Positions 40,371-47,670 of a stretch of DNA of 64,000 nucleotides are shown piece by piece (the stretch's first letter is position 1; every line of letters starts with the position of its first letter). The translations under genes were made by a program, and so were the position numbers. Below the pieces are notes generated by a model. It was not told the DNA's origin and made no database searches. It saw nothing but the letters and a program-made list of their open reading frames with translations. Source of the DNA: Acinetobacter proteolyticus (GTDB lineage: Bacteria > Pseudomonadota > Gammaproteobacteria > Pseudomonadales > Moraxellaceae). The stretch is from contig NZ_KB849179.1 in assembly GCF_000367945.1 (NCBI RefSeq), positions 956,240-1,020,239 of the forward strand, in the 5' to 3' direction.

Positions 40371-41319
40371 ATTTGACCTTATGTTTAAACGCCACAATAC
40401 GAATCTGCTTTGGATCGTATACGCGCTCCCAGTTACTTGCCGTTGAAAGGCCGCTATTGTTAGGTGCAATGCCCATTGCTCCCGACCATTTAATCCCACG
40501 AGGATGCAGAACAAAATGACGGCGGTTAATCAGAATGTCTGAGCCAGCTAAGCTGTCACGATCTGTTTCCACGCCTACTGGCGCTCCAATATCCTGAAAA
40601 CCAATTGCACCTTGACCAAACAAGAACGAGGTAAATACATCACCATCGACAGGCATACCATCATCGACAATGACACGGCGATCCATAAAGGTTTTATAAA
40701 GCACCACACCATCTGCATCACGAACGGTTTCGATCAGACCTTGTTTCGCCAATGCAGCCATCGTTGCCGAATGCATAGCAATTGCAGTCAATTTATCAAC
40801 CGCATCACCCAACTTATATGAAGCATCGATAAAAGAAACACCATCAATCACTGCAGCAGCACCGGCACCAGCTGAAATATCGTGAGTATTACTGGTCATA
40901 CTGGCAGAACTGAACACACCTTTAAGCGTATTCACTGTGAAACCTTGGAACTCTCGTGCCCAGTAATCTGCAACCAGATCACCAACGGCACCCAATGGAT
41001 CATCACCAGACAAAGCCTTGGCAAGGTCATTGGCACCCCAAGCTTTACCACGAGCATGTAAAATCGCAATATCCTGTCCCGCTGCAATGTTATTCACAGT
41101 TAAGGCCTGATTATCTGAAAGGACTTCAGATTCACCGTCCAAGTCGTTCCAGAATGGAATATTCACTGTAGAGCCGCCTTGGGTACCGAATGCCACCTCT
41201 ACATCCAGTTCACCAACAATACCGGACTGCCATAAAGCAGATTTCTTGGTGGTTTTATTTAAAACGTACTGAGTGAATAGCTCAGGTACGATTACATCAG
41301 CAATTTTTGTTTCAGCCAT
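40369..41319 (-). CDS. Major capsid protein
   Basis: A 316-residue capsid subunit: ETKIADVIVPELFTQYVLNK, FGTQGGSTVNIPFWNDLDGE, GDLVADYWAREFQGFTVNTL and DRRVIVDDGMPV. The order scaffold, capsid, HeH protein, adaptor supports the assignment. It is the head shell and, by analogy with CapRel and CmdTAC work on other phages, the kind of protein sensed by the capsid-triggered defence families also encoded here. Confidence 0.92.
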   Translation of the reverse strand: MAETKIADVIVPELFTQYVLNKTTKKSALWQSGIVGELDVEVAFGTQGGSTVNIPFWNDLDGESEVLSDNQALTVNNIAAGQDIAILHARGKAWGANDLAKALSGDDPLGAVGDLVADYWAREFQGFTVNTLKGVFSSASMTSNTHDISAGAGAAAVIDGVSFIDASYKLGDAVDKLTAIAMHSATMAALAKQGLIETVRDADGVVLYKTFMDRRVIVDDGMPVDGDVFTSFLFGQGAIGFQDIGAPVGVETDRDSLAGSDILINRRHFVLHPRGIKWSGAMGIAPNNSGLSTASNWERVYDPKQIRIVAFKHKVK

Positions 41320-41331
41320 GTGGCCTTCTCC

Positions 41332-42123
41332 TTAAAGTTTAATACCATGTTTTGCAGCAAGCTCTTTGGCTAACTGCGGGTTTTCATTTCGTAATTGCGC
41401 GAGTTTGGTTAAGTTCACCGAGCCATCAGCTTTAGTGATGTCGATCTGAGCTTTTGTATTGGTGCTACCTGGTGAACCTGAACCATTTGCTTTTGGCCAG
41501 AAATAAGGTTTTTTCTCGCGTAAGGTTTCAACCCATTCCTTAGGTGACAATGGCGTCTTACCATCTTTCCCAATAACAACGTCGCCGTTTGTATCAACTG
41601 CGACAGCCTTTCCGTCTTCATCGAGTACAAATTGGGATTGAGCTAGGAATGCGATATCTGCGGTTGCTTCGGGTAAGGCTTCAAGCTCGACAGCAGCTTG
41701 TACAATTTGACCTTGAACGACAGATTGCTTGAACTTATTGGCATAGGCTTCGGCCTTATCCGCACGTTCTTTTTCAGCATTCAGTAACTTGTCATGTTGT
41801 TCACGCATCTTCTCAGTACGCTTTTGAATGACTTCACCGACTTTGCCTTCAGCAATTAATTTCGCATCTTCATCGAGCTCCAATTGGGCAAACAGCTTTT
41901 TGACAATTTCAGGATCAATCCCTTCAAACTGTTTTTGTAGCTTCTGGAGTTCTTGCTTCGCATTCTTGGCGGCATCACGCTCGCTTTGTAATGCAGTCTT
42001 CAGACCTTTCGGATCTTCGTAACCATCCAGATCAAGGCGAAACTTCCCGTCTTCCTCGACATATAAGCCACGATGTTCCTCTTTGATTTGGTCCATTGAA
42101 TCCACAATAAATGGTAATGACAT
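41332..42123 (-). CDS. Capsid scaffold protein
   Basis: A 263-residue coiled-coil scaffold: LRLDLDGYEDPKGLKTALQS-type start (FRLDLDGYEDPKGLKTALQS), a long Glu/Lys/Gln coiled coil (AKNAKQELQKLQKQFEGIDP, EKMREQHDKLLNAEKERADK), and a C-terminal basic capsid-binding end (NPQLAKELAAKHGIKL). ATG 42123 has a GAGAGG site; the frame extends two codons to a TTG. It drives procapsid assembly. Confidence 0.88.
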   Translation of the reverse strand: MSLPFIVDSMDQIKEEHRGLYVEEDGKFRLDLDGYEDPKGLKTALQSERDAAKNAKQELQKLQKQFEGIDPEIVKKLFAQLELDEDAKLIAEGKVGEVIQKRTEKMREQHDKLLNAEKERADKAEAYANKFKQSVVQGQIVQAAVELEALPEATADIAFLAQSQFVLDEDGKAVAVDTNGDVVIGKDGKTPLSPKEWVETLREKKPYFWPKANGSGSPGSTNTKAQIDITKADGSVNLTKLAQLRNENPQLAKELAAKHGIKL

Positions 42124-42172
42124 GTTCAAACCTCTCGTTTGATTTGTTGGCCTTTTCTTAAGGCAATAAAAA

Positions 42173-42188
42173 ACCGCCCGAAGGCGGT
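42173..42188 (-). terminator. Terminator upstream of the scaffold gene
   Basis: ACCGCC-CGAA-GGCGGT followed on the minus strand by T6, TATTGCCT and a long leader to the scaffold start. Confidence 0.8.
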
Positions 42189-42204
42189 GTGTAAGTAAAT
42201 GCGA

Positions 42205-42309
42205 TTATTTCAGCGCTAAAATAATCGCGATAATTATGAGTCCTATGACTAATCCAAAATTGGTAATCGCTTGCATTAGTCCTGCTCGATCGGCACCTTT
42301 CTCACTCAT
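42205..42309 (-). CDS. 34-residue single-helix membrane microprotein
   Basis: ATG 42309 to TAA 42205 encodes a short protein that begins MSEKGADRAGL and ends in one transmembrane helix (GLVIGLIIIAIILALK). It has a purine-rich site upstream, lies between two terminators, and is too short for length-limited gene callers. Position between cassette 3 and the scaffold suggests an independently inserted element. Possibly a membrane toxin or regulator; unproven. Confidence 0.5.
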   Translation of the reverse strand: MSEKGADRAGLMQAITNFGLVIGLIIIAIILALK

Positions 42310-42340
42310 TTTTCCATCTACCTTTAATGTGGATATAAAA

Positions 42341-42360
42341 AACCACCCCGAAAGGTGGCT
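42341..42360 (-). terminator. Terminator after cassette 3
   Basis: CCACC / GGTGG stem with T-run on the minus strand, 20 bases after the 42381 gene. Confidence 0.7.
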
Positions 42361-42380
42361 TTGATTAGATTAAGTATGAT

Positions 42381-42677
42381 TTATGAACCACTATCCACTT
42401 CCGCTTGGTAATGATCTTCCTGCTTTTTACTAAACTCTAATGAATCCTGAATCATGCCCTCAGTGATCTGAAAAAGCCTAGTCAGTTCTTTAAATACGGA
42501 TTCAGGTACGTTATACACCTTACCCACATATTCAATAACTCTCTCTTGCTTACACTGAATTGCCCCAAGCATCGCAGCTACATCTGAAATCTGTTCATAA
42601 GCCAGTGCATAACCATCCGCAACATCGCTTGCATCATAGGCTTGATTTTTAATTCCTATCTGTATCATACTGTTCAT
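42381..42677 (-). CDS. Conserved cassette protein, copy 3 (unknown function)
   Basis: A 98-residue protein, almost the same as copy 2 (YDASDVADGYALAYEQISDV, KVYNVPESVFKELTRLF, DSLEFSKKQEDHYQAEVDSG). ATG 42677 has an ATAAGGAATG site identical to copy 2; the longer frame to 42761 starts inside the antirepressor end. It lies 76 bases after the cassette 3 antirepressor with a hairpin (AAAGCCCT.../AGGGCTTTTTTA) between. Confidence 0.82.
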   Translation of the reverse strand: MNSMIQIGIKNQAYDASDVADGYALAYEQISDVAAMLGAIQCKQERVIEYVGKVYNVPESVFKELTRLFQITEGMIQDSLEFSKKQEDHYQAEVDSGS

Positions 42678-42753
42678 AGTTACATTCCTTATGTAGCAAA
42701 CCAAAAGCCCTTTGATTCCGCCAAGTTTCGTGAGGGCTTTTTTATTGCCTGAA

Positions 42754-43470
42754 TTATGCATTGTGATTTCCTAATAGCTTTGAAAGCTTGGTCAGTCCCT
42801 TTGGTGTTACTCTCACCTGCTCTGTGATTTTATTTGAGCCATCTCCACGAGTGATTTCAGTTACCTTGTGTTCTAAGTAACCTGACTGTACTTTTTCTTG
42901 GTAGCCCAAGTAATGTGCTGAGCCTGTGCGTTTATAAATCCACTGTTTTTGATTCAGCCATAAGATCAGATCTTTTGGTCGCATTTGTAATGCTTTCGCT
43001 GTATCTGTTAGGCATAAGCTTCCATCCGCTGTCGCAATACGATCGAAAGCTTCAACTGTTGGCTGCATAACCTCTACCTGCTGTTCAAGCTCAATGACTT
43101 TTTCTGAATATGTCAGTAAGGCATTTCGTAAAGCATGTGGGTCTGCCAGTAGTTTCATTGGATCAATTGGTTTAGCAACTTGAGCCTCTAGCTCTTGCCA
43201 ACGGTCTACTAAGCGAGCTGTAAACTCTGGGCAAAGTTGAGCAACGACAATGATGCTGTCTCGTTTACCTTGTTCACCCGCGAAAATATAGATTTTAGGG
43301 ATCACTCCATTTGCAGATTTAAGCCCATCCTCAATTTGAGGTTGGGAAATAACCCGTGTATTAACAAGGGATTCTATTGTTCGTTTTACATTGTCAGCTC
43401 TTTTATTAACAAGCTCCGCAATATCAATGTGAGTCATGGATTGCGTTTGTATTGGTAAGATAGCATTCAT
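42754..43470 (-). CDS. Rha/KilAC-type antirepressor, cassette 3
   Basis: A 238-residue antirepressor. The N-terminal part is Rha-like (MTHIDIAELVNKRADNVKRT, then IYIFAGEQGKRDSIIVVAQL and FTARLVDRWQELEAQ). From about residue 108 the KilAC domain matches cassette 1 (PHALRNALLTYSEKVIELEQ, then VEVMQPTVEAFDRIATADGS), ending with the same TPKGLTKLSKLLGNHNA. It is therefore a natural chimera relative to cassettes 1 and 2. The start overlaps the RHH stop as ATGA. Confidence 0.88.
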   Translation of the reverse strand: MNAILPIQTQSMTHIDIAELVNKRADNVKRTIESLVNTRVISQPQIEDGLKSANGVIPKIYIFAGEQGKRDSIIVVAQLCPEFTARLVDRWQELEAQVAKPIDPMKLLADPHALRNALLTYSEKVIELEQQVEVMQPTVEAFDRIATADGSLCLTDTAKALQMRPKDLILWLNQKQWIYKRTGSAHYLGYQEKVQSGYLEHKVTEITRGDGSNKITEQVRVTPKGLTKLSKLLGNHNA

Positions 43471-43625
43471 ACTTTGGTCTCTTTCGCTGGATTAACCATT
43501 AACTCAACGGCCTTATTGATTAGATAATTCATTGAGCGTTCTTCTTGCTGAGATTTTTCTTTCAGCTTCCTATGTAAGTCAGCATCAAGCCGACCTTTGA
43601 TATATACAAATTCTCTAGATTTCAT
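43467..43625 (-). CDS. Small ribbon-helix-helix protein, cassette 3
   Basis: A 52-residue protein: KSREFVYIKGRLDADLHRKL, then QQEERSMNYLINKAVELMVN. ATG 43625 has a GGAG site; the longer frame to 43655 would run through the operator. Same length and core as the cassette 1 protein, with a different N-terminal strand, the part that reads the operator in this fold. Confidence 0.85.
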   Translation of the reverse strand: MKSREFVYIKGRLDADLHRKLKEKSQQEERSMNYLINKAVELMVNPAKETKV

Positions 43626-43638
43626 TTTTGCTCCATAT

Positions 43639-43724
43639 GCCACATTTTGTGGCATTTAATTAATATAGCCACACTTTGTGGTAATGTAAATAAGTTAACT
43701 AAAATATTTGCCACATTTTGTGGC
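43639..43724. promoter_or_regulatory. Operator array of cassette 3 (GCCACA-TTT-TGTGGC type)
   Basis: Three palindromes between the divergent RHH and Arc-like genes: GCCACATTTTGTGGC at 43639-43653 (extended to a 19-bp palindrome from 43637), GCCACACTTTGTGGT at 43668-43682, and GCCACATTTTGTGGC at 43710-43724. Spacings are 29 and 42 bp. The outer sites flank the two start codons. Confidence 0.88.
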
Positions 43725-43738
43725 TTTCGAGGTCATTC

Positions 43739-44065
43739 ATGAGTAACCAAGCTGATCACACCATCGTTCGATTACGTGTTCCGCCTGATTTAAAAGAAAA
43801 AATTGAAAAATCTGCTGAAGAAAATAATCGTTCACAAAGTGCTGAAATGGTTGACCGACTTGAAAAATCATTTAGCAACCCATTAGCTAAAGAAGATCCT
43901 AAAAAAATGCTTGAAAGACTTGATACAGTTATTGGAATTATGGAAGCTCAAGATCAAACTATTAAAGCCCAAAGTGAAACGATATTAATTCTAAAATCAA
44001 TGTTAGATGACTTACAAAGCTCAACAACTCAAGCTGTTGAGTTACTCAAGAAAAAAACACCATAA
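43739..44065 (+). CDS. Arc-like repressor, cassette 3
   Basis: A 108-residue Arc-family protein: HTIVRLRVPPDLKEKIEKSA, then NRSQSAEMVDRLEKSFSN, and an extended coiled-coil C-terminus (RLDTVIGIMEAQDQTIKAQS) likely used for oligomerisation. ATG 43739 has a GAGGT site. The stop codon lies inside a terminator hairpin (ACACC-ATAA-GGTGC), as in cassette 2. Confidence 0.87.
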   Translation: MSNQADHTIVRLRVPPDLKEKIEKSAEENNRSQSAEMVDRLEKSFSNPLAKEDPKKMLERLDTVIGIMEAQDQTIKAQSETILILKSMLDDLQSSTTQAVELLKKKTP

Positions 44066-44074
44066 GGTGCTCAA
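44056..44074 (+). terminator. Terminator overlapping the Arc-like gene 3 end
   Basis: CACC-ATAA-GGTG stem followed by an A/T-rich stretch; the TAA stop is the loop. Confidence 0.6.
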
Positions 44075-44091
44075 AAAATTTATATAAAAGT

Positions 44092-45324
44092 TTATGCTGG
44101 TTCAGGTTCGCCTTTATCATCATCATTTTTTTTCTTTTTTATTGATGAGATTTGTAGAGAATGATTTACTTTATAAAAATCTGACGAAGATAATTTCATT
44201 AACTCTTGTGTCGGTAGTGTAGCAGTAATCATGTCCTGTAATGGTGTCAATGACTTCATGATTTCTTGCAATGGTATCGATGACTTCATGAGTTCCTGCA
44301 ACGGTAACAATGACTTTATATGGTCTTGTAAGTGAGATGATAGCTTTATTGAATCAATTTTATCTTGGAATGCTTCTCTAGCAATTTCATAATCTTCCAA
44401 TGAAATAAAATGATCTTCTTTTTCTGCCTGATCTCTTTGTTCTTGTGCTTGTTTAAGTAAATTGTAAGCAGCTTCGATTTCTTTGAGCTCAGCTTTATCT
44501 TTAAATAGTTGATCTATTTCTTTCTCTAATTCATTGATTTTTAATTGATGTAATTCAGCAGATAACTTTCTGTTTTTTTCCAAAAAATTGTTTATTTTAA
44601 TTAATTCGCGGAGTGAATTGACGAAACTGCCCATTTCATCAGCACTGCCTGCAATCCTGTTAAAAATATTAAGAAATTCCTGCAAATAAGGATTATCTGA
44701 AAAGCTTGGATAGCGTACCTTATGATCTATCTCACTCCACCCTTCTTCAAAAATAGTTCTCGTTTGAATCTCACAATAAACCTGTTGCCCATCTATTTTT
44801 GTAGCTGGAACAATATAATGAATTGACCTGTAACCTTTATCATGTTCCTCTGTTTTACAGTCTGTGTAATCTTTATATTTTGTTAAGTCATCTCCATTAC
44901 GATAAAAAATAACAACATCTTCATGTTGTTCCCATTTAGCTAAGATATGGTTATGTACAATTTCCCAGTCATTCTTGAATAAGTAAATCGCTCTTACTCC
45001 AACCAAGTCTGAAATAATACTTTTATAATTATCTTTTGATATTGAATTGTATTTCTCAGATACTGTCGTGGCTTCCCACTTACGAATAATTTTCTCAACT
45101 AAATGACTAGTATCTTTAATACGGGAACGAACTGTATGGACCCCCTTACAGCGTTGTAACTTATTCGCAATATAACTAGCTTCATCTAATAGATCATTTT
45201 TATGATTTTCATAGTCTTGAGCTATTTGAATAAGAATCTCAGCATCTCTTTCTAGTTTTTCGAATCGCTCTGATTTAATCCCCATATCTATTAAAAAATT
45301 TTTATGTTCTTCAGATAAGTCCAT
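44092..45324 (-). CDS. RelA/SpoT-domain protein with decapeptide repeats (CapRel/ToxSAS-like candidate)
   Basis: A 410-residue protein with an N-terminal (p)ppGpp-synthetase-type fold (about 50-210): RSRIKDTSHLVEKIIRKWE, ISDLVGVRAIYLF, HDKGYRSIHYIVP, YCEIQTRTIFEEGWSEIDHK and VRYP, so the nucleotidyltransferase motifs look complete. No HD hydrolase domain is present. Residues about 240-325 are a coiled coil. Residues about 330-378 contain near-identical 10-residue repeats (LLPLQELMKS, SIPLQEIMKS, LTPLQDMITA, TLPTQELMKL). Phage-carried RelA/SpoT toxins such as CapRel modify tRNA or nucleotides and are triggered by capsid proteins. Similar function here is inferred; the C-terminus differs from CapRel. 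Confidence 0.82.
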   Translation of the reverse strand: MDLSEEHKNFLIDMGIKSERFEKLERDAEILIQIAQDYENHKNDLLDEASYIANKLQRCKGVHTVRSRIKDTSHLVEKIIRKWEATTVSEKYNSISKDNYKSIISDLVGVRAIYLFKNDWEIVHNHILAKWEQHEDVVIFYRNGDDLTKYKDYTDCKTEEHDKGYRSIHYIVPATKIDGQQVYCEIQTRTIFEEGWSEIDHKVRYPSFSDNPYLQEFLNIFNRIAGSADEMGSFVNSLRELIKINNFLEKNRKLSAELHQLKINELEKEIDQLFKDKAELKEIEAAYNLLKQAQEQRDQAEKEDHFISLEDYEIAREAFQDKIDSIKLSSHLQDHIKSLLPLQELMKSSIPLQEIMKSLTPLQDMITATLPTQELMKLSSSDFYKVNHSLQISSIKKKKNDDDKGEPEPA

Positions 45325-45456
45325 TTATTAATCCAAAAATTTGTAACTATAGATAAATATTGCATATTTCAATAATAGTTATCAAGGTGATTTTGCTGTT
45401 GAAAACTTTATAAAACACTCTTTCAAGTGGTCTTATATAACAATTGATGTAGCCTT

Positions 45457-45765
45457 TTAAAAAGTATTCCTATTATTAGCTACTTCATCAAGAAGTTCCG
45501 ATGTCCGTCTAGTGTTCTGTTGAATTTTAAAAATTACGACCCAAAATTCCGACATAACGCGGACAAGGATTGAACCAAAAACCAGAATAAGAATACCAAT
45601 AAATATACTTTGGCCGCCTGCTACCTCATGTGAAGCTATATTTGTCCCTGATCCAGAATTAAGAATAAATGCCAAGCCTACTATCCAAACCGACAAAAGC
45701 ATTAGCCAGTACATAACTGTAATTATTTTTGTAGACAAAACAGCATCTAAGAAAAAAATATTTTT
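45457..45765 (-). CDS. DUF4282-like membrane protein
   Basis: A 102-residue protein starting at ATG 45765 (GGGGTGG upstream): two transmembrane helices (VMYWLMLLSVWIVGLAFIL, SIFIGILILVFGSILVRVM) and a charged C-terminus (QNTRRTSELLDEVANNRNTF). The 'YW..LL....G..' and 'R...E...V.FKI.' pattern resembles DUF4282. Located with the RelA/SpoT gene in the same orientation; function unknown. Confidence 0.6.
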   Translation of the reverse strand, partial: KNIFFLDAVLSTKIITVMYWLMLLSVWIVGLAFILNSGSGTNIASHEVAGGQSIFIGILILVFGSILVRVMSEFWVVIFKIQQNTRRTSELLDEVANNRNTF

Positions 45766-45826
45766 CATTTCCACCCCTATTAATAATATTATGATCGCAA
45801 AACAATCCAACTATATGGAATCTAAA

Positions 45827-46174
45827 ATGAAAAAACTACTTCTAATCACTTTTTATTTAATTGGGGCTAACGCTTGGGCTGGGGACTGTAGCAAGACAAG
45901 TAATTCATTTGAAATAGAACAATGTATGGCTGAAAGTGTTAAATCACTAAAAGCAAAGTTAAATAAAACTTACAACAAGGTTTACACACAAACTGAAGCA
46001 AAACCTCAACTCGATGCCGCTCAAAAAGCATGGATAACTTATCGTGATTTACAATGTGCGGATTTTGTTGACGCTGACTCTAATCATAGTCCAGCATCGA
46101 ATTCTATTTCATTAGCCTGCCAAACAGACTTAATTAGCCAAAGAATTGACTATTTAAAATCTCTACAAGAATAA
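45827..46174 (+). CDS. LprI/DUF1311-like secreted protein
   Basis: A 115-residue exported protein: signal KKLLLITFYLIGANAWA, then four Cys (DCSKTSNSFEIEQC, LQCADF, LACQ) and the DUF1311/LprI pattern LNKTYNKVY...LDAAQKAWITYRDLQC. ATG 45827 fits the signal peptide; the frame starts 36 bases earlier. LprI-type proteins can inhibit lysozyme; here a conversion role is plausible. It diverges from the membrane protein gene at 45765. Confidence 0.85.
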   Translation: MKKLLLITFYLIGANAWAGDCSKTSNSFEIEQCMAESVKSLKAKLNKTYNKVYTQTEAKPQLDAAQKAWITYRDLQCADFVDADSNHSPASNSISLACQTDLISQRIDYLKSLQE

Positions 46175-46199
46175 ACAGCACGTACTATAGCTATTATCA

Positions 46200-46253
46200 A
46201 AGGTGTAAGCCATTGAAATTCCCTTAGGGATTGTTTTTCAATGGTTACGCCTT
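46200..46253. terminator. Long hairpin terminator
   Basis: AAGGTGTAAGCCATTGAAA pairs with TTTCAATGGTTACGCCTT (about 17 bp with one mismatch) around an 18-base loop, between the plus-strand LprI-like gene and minus-strand 46319 gene. Confidence 0.7.
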
Positions 46254-46318
46254 AGTGTTTATTATTCGAGATAGACCGACAAATCTATGCGCCAGAATCA
46301 TCATTTCTATTTAAGATA

Positions 46319-46534
46319 TTAATCAGATTCCAGCGTTCTAATCGTAACACTGGTAAATACATACTTATCTGGTCGATCGATCTCAGACACATCAGTAAAG
46401 TTCAGGTAAATATCACGAATATTTACCCCTGTTTCAATCTCAAACTTATTGACTAACTCTGCAATCTGATTGGTCAAAGCCTTTTCTAGCTCTTCCTTTC
46501 GCGAACAACATTCGGCTATTGATACCTTTAACAT
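46319..46534 (-). CDS. Small phage protein, 71 aa
   Basis: A 71-residue ORF after the minor head protein gene: EELEKALTNQIAELVNKFEI and GVNIRDIYLNFTDVSEID. It starts at ATG 46534, 20 bases after the head gene's stop. Acidic, no membrane segment. Similar small proteins follow the head morphogenesis gene in related phages; function unknown. Confidence 0.7.
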   Translation of the reverse strand: MLKVSIAECCSRKEELEKALTNQIAELVNKFEIETGVNIRDIYLNFTDVSEIDRPDKYVFTSVTIRTLESD

Positions 46535-46554
46535 AGTAAGTACCTCTACGTTTG

Positions 46555-47661
46555 TTAAATTCCAAGCTCCTTAAATTTTAGCTCATCTAGCTTTCTAAGA
46601 TGTTCTAGTGTGTAAAGCTGGCCATCAGGATCAAAGAACTTGTCAAAATCGAATTTACCCTCTTTATAGAGCTTGTACCGTTTCGGGCCTAACCACTCTT
46701 TCTGAAAGAAATCATCAGTCTTCTTAAAAAACGCTTTGAAAGTTGTGTTTGCATCTATCTGGCCGATCAGTTGCTCGCGTTCATCTTTAGGTATGTCTTT
46801 TACTCGACGCTCATCCATCACGAATGGACGTTGGCCAACCAACAGACCATCTTTATCGACGGGTACTAAAATACTCCGACAATTAGGATGCAACGGCGGT
46901 ACACGCTTTGCAGGATCATTGATCGCCCATACCGTACCATCTAGAGACGCACAAAGTTTTGATGTTCTCCCATCCAAGGTAGCAACCAGTTTCACATATT
47001 CAAAACCGAGCTGAGTAAAACTATCTTGGTAAGCTTGATTCGCTACATGGCTGCGTACAGTTCTCACCGTCCGATCGATATCAGATTTGTTTGTATTTAG
47101 TAGCCCATCCTCATAATTCTGACGTTTGGTACCACGGATGCGCTGAATGATTTCCTGATTGGTCTTGCCACTGCTGATGCCATCTCGAATTGCATATTCA
47201 ACCTTTTGCCGAACACTTTCAGCAATCTTAGACAGTAGATCATCTACCAAAGCCCCACCAATTAACGGCGTTTTCTTGGCTGAAGAATAAAGCTTATTCC
47301 CGTTTGGCTTTTTGATCTTACCGCCGTAAAGCTTAGCAGTGTAAGTCGCTTCATAAACCGCCAAAGCTGTAGCAGAAACGGCAAATGCTTCTGGTAAAGA
47401 TGAACTTAAACTGGCAAACCATTGTGAAATAAGATCTCGAATCTCTTTAAGATTGGTTGTGGTATATAGCCCACCCGCTAAAGCCACCTTCTCAGCATCA
47501 TTTAATTCATCCAGCAGATCTCGAAGCTTTGAAAGCATCGCATCTGATTCTGAATTAAATAACCTGGTTAATTCATTCACCGATTGAGATGAGACTCGAT
47601 ATAAATATGCCTGGTGCTGAGTGAGTACCTCAATCAATTTTTTTTGATTGTTTGAAGCCAT
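46555..47661 (-). CDS. Minor head protein (SPP1 gp7 / Mu gpF-like)
   Basis: A 368-residue head morphogenesis protein. The conserved C-terminal module is at about 195-270: RTVRTVRSHVANQAYQDSFT, then TLDGRTSKLCASLDGTVW and PPLHPNCRSILVPV, the hallmark Cys/His-containing domain of the SPP1 gp7-like family. It follows the portal gene by 9 bases. It is packaged with or near the portal during head assembly. Confidence 0.9.
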   Translation of the reverse strand: MASNNQKKLIEVLTQHQAYLYRVSSQSVNELTRLFNSESDAMLSKLRDLLDELNDAEKVALAGGLYTTTNLKEIRDLISQWFASLSSSLPEAFAVSATALAVYEATYTAKLYGGKIKKPNGNKLYSSAKKTPLIGGALVDDLLSKIAESVRQKVEYAIRDGISSGKTNQEIIQRIRGTKRQNYEDGLLNTNKSDIDRTVRTVRSHVANQAYQDSFTQLGFEYVKLVATLDGRTSKLCASLDGTVWAINDPAKRVPPLHPNCRSILVPVDKDGLLVGQRPFVMDERRVKDIPKDEREQLIGQIDANTTFKAFFKKTDDFFQKEWLGPKRYKLYKEGKFDFDKFFDPDGQLYTLEHLRKLDELKFKELGI

Positions 47662-47670
47662 TTAGCCCCC

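Noticed and set aside
44092..45324. Housekeeping RelA or SpoT
   Set aside because: No HD hydrolase domain and no TGS or ACT domains; the length and repeat tail do not fit the housekeeping enzymes.
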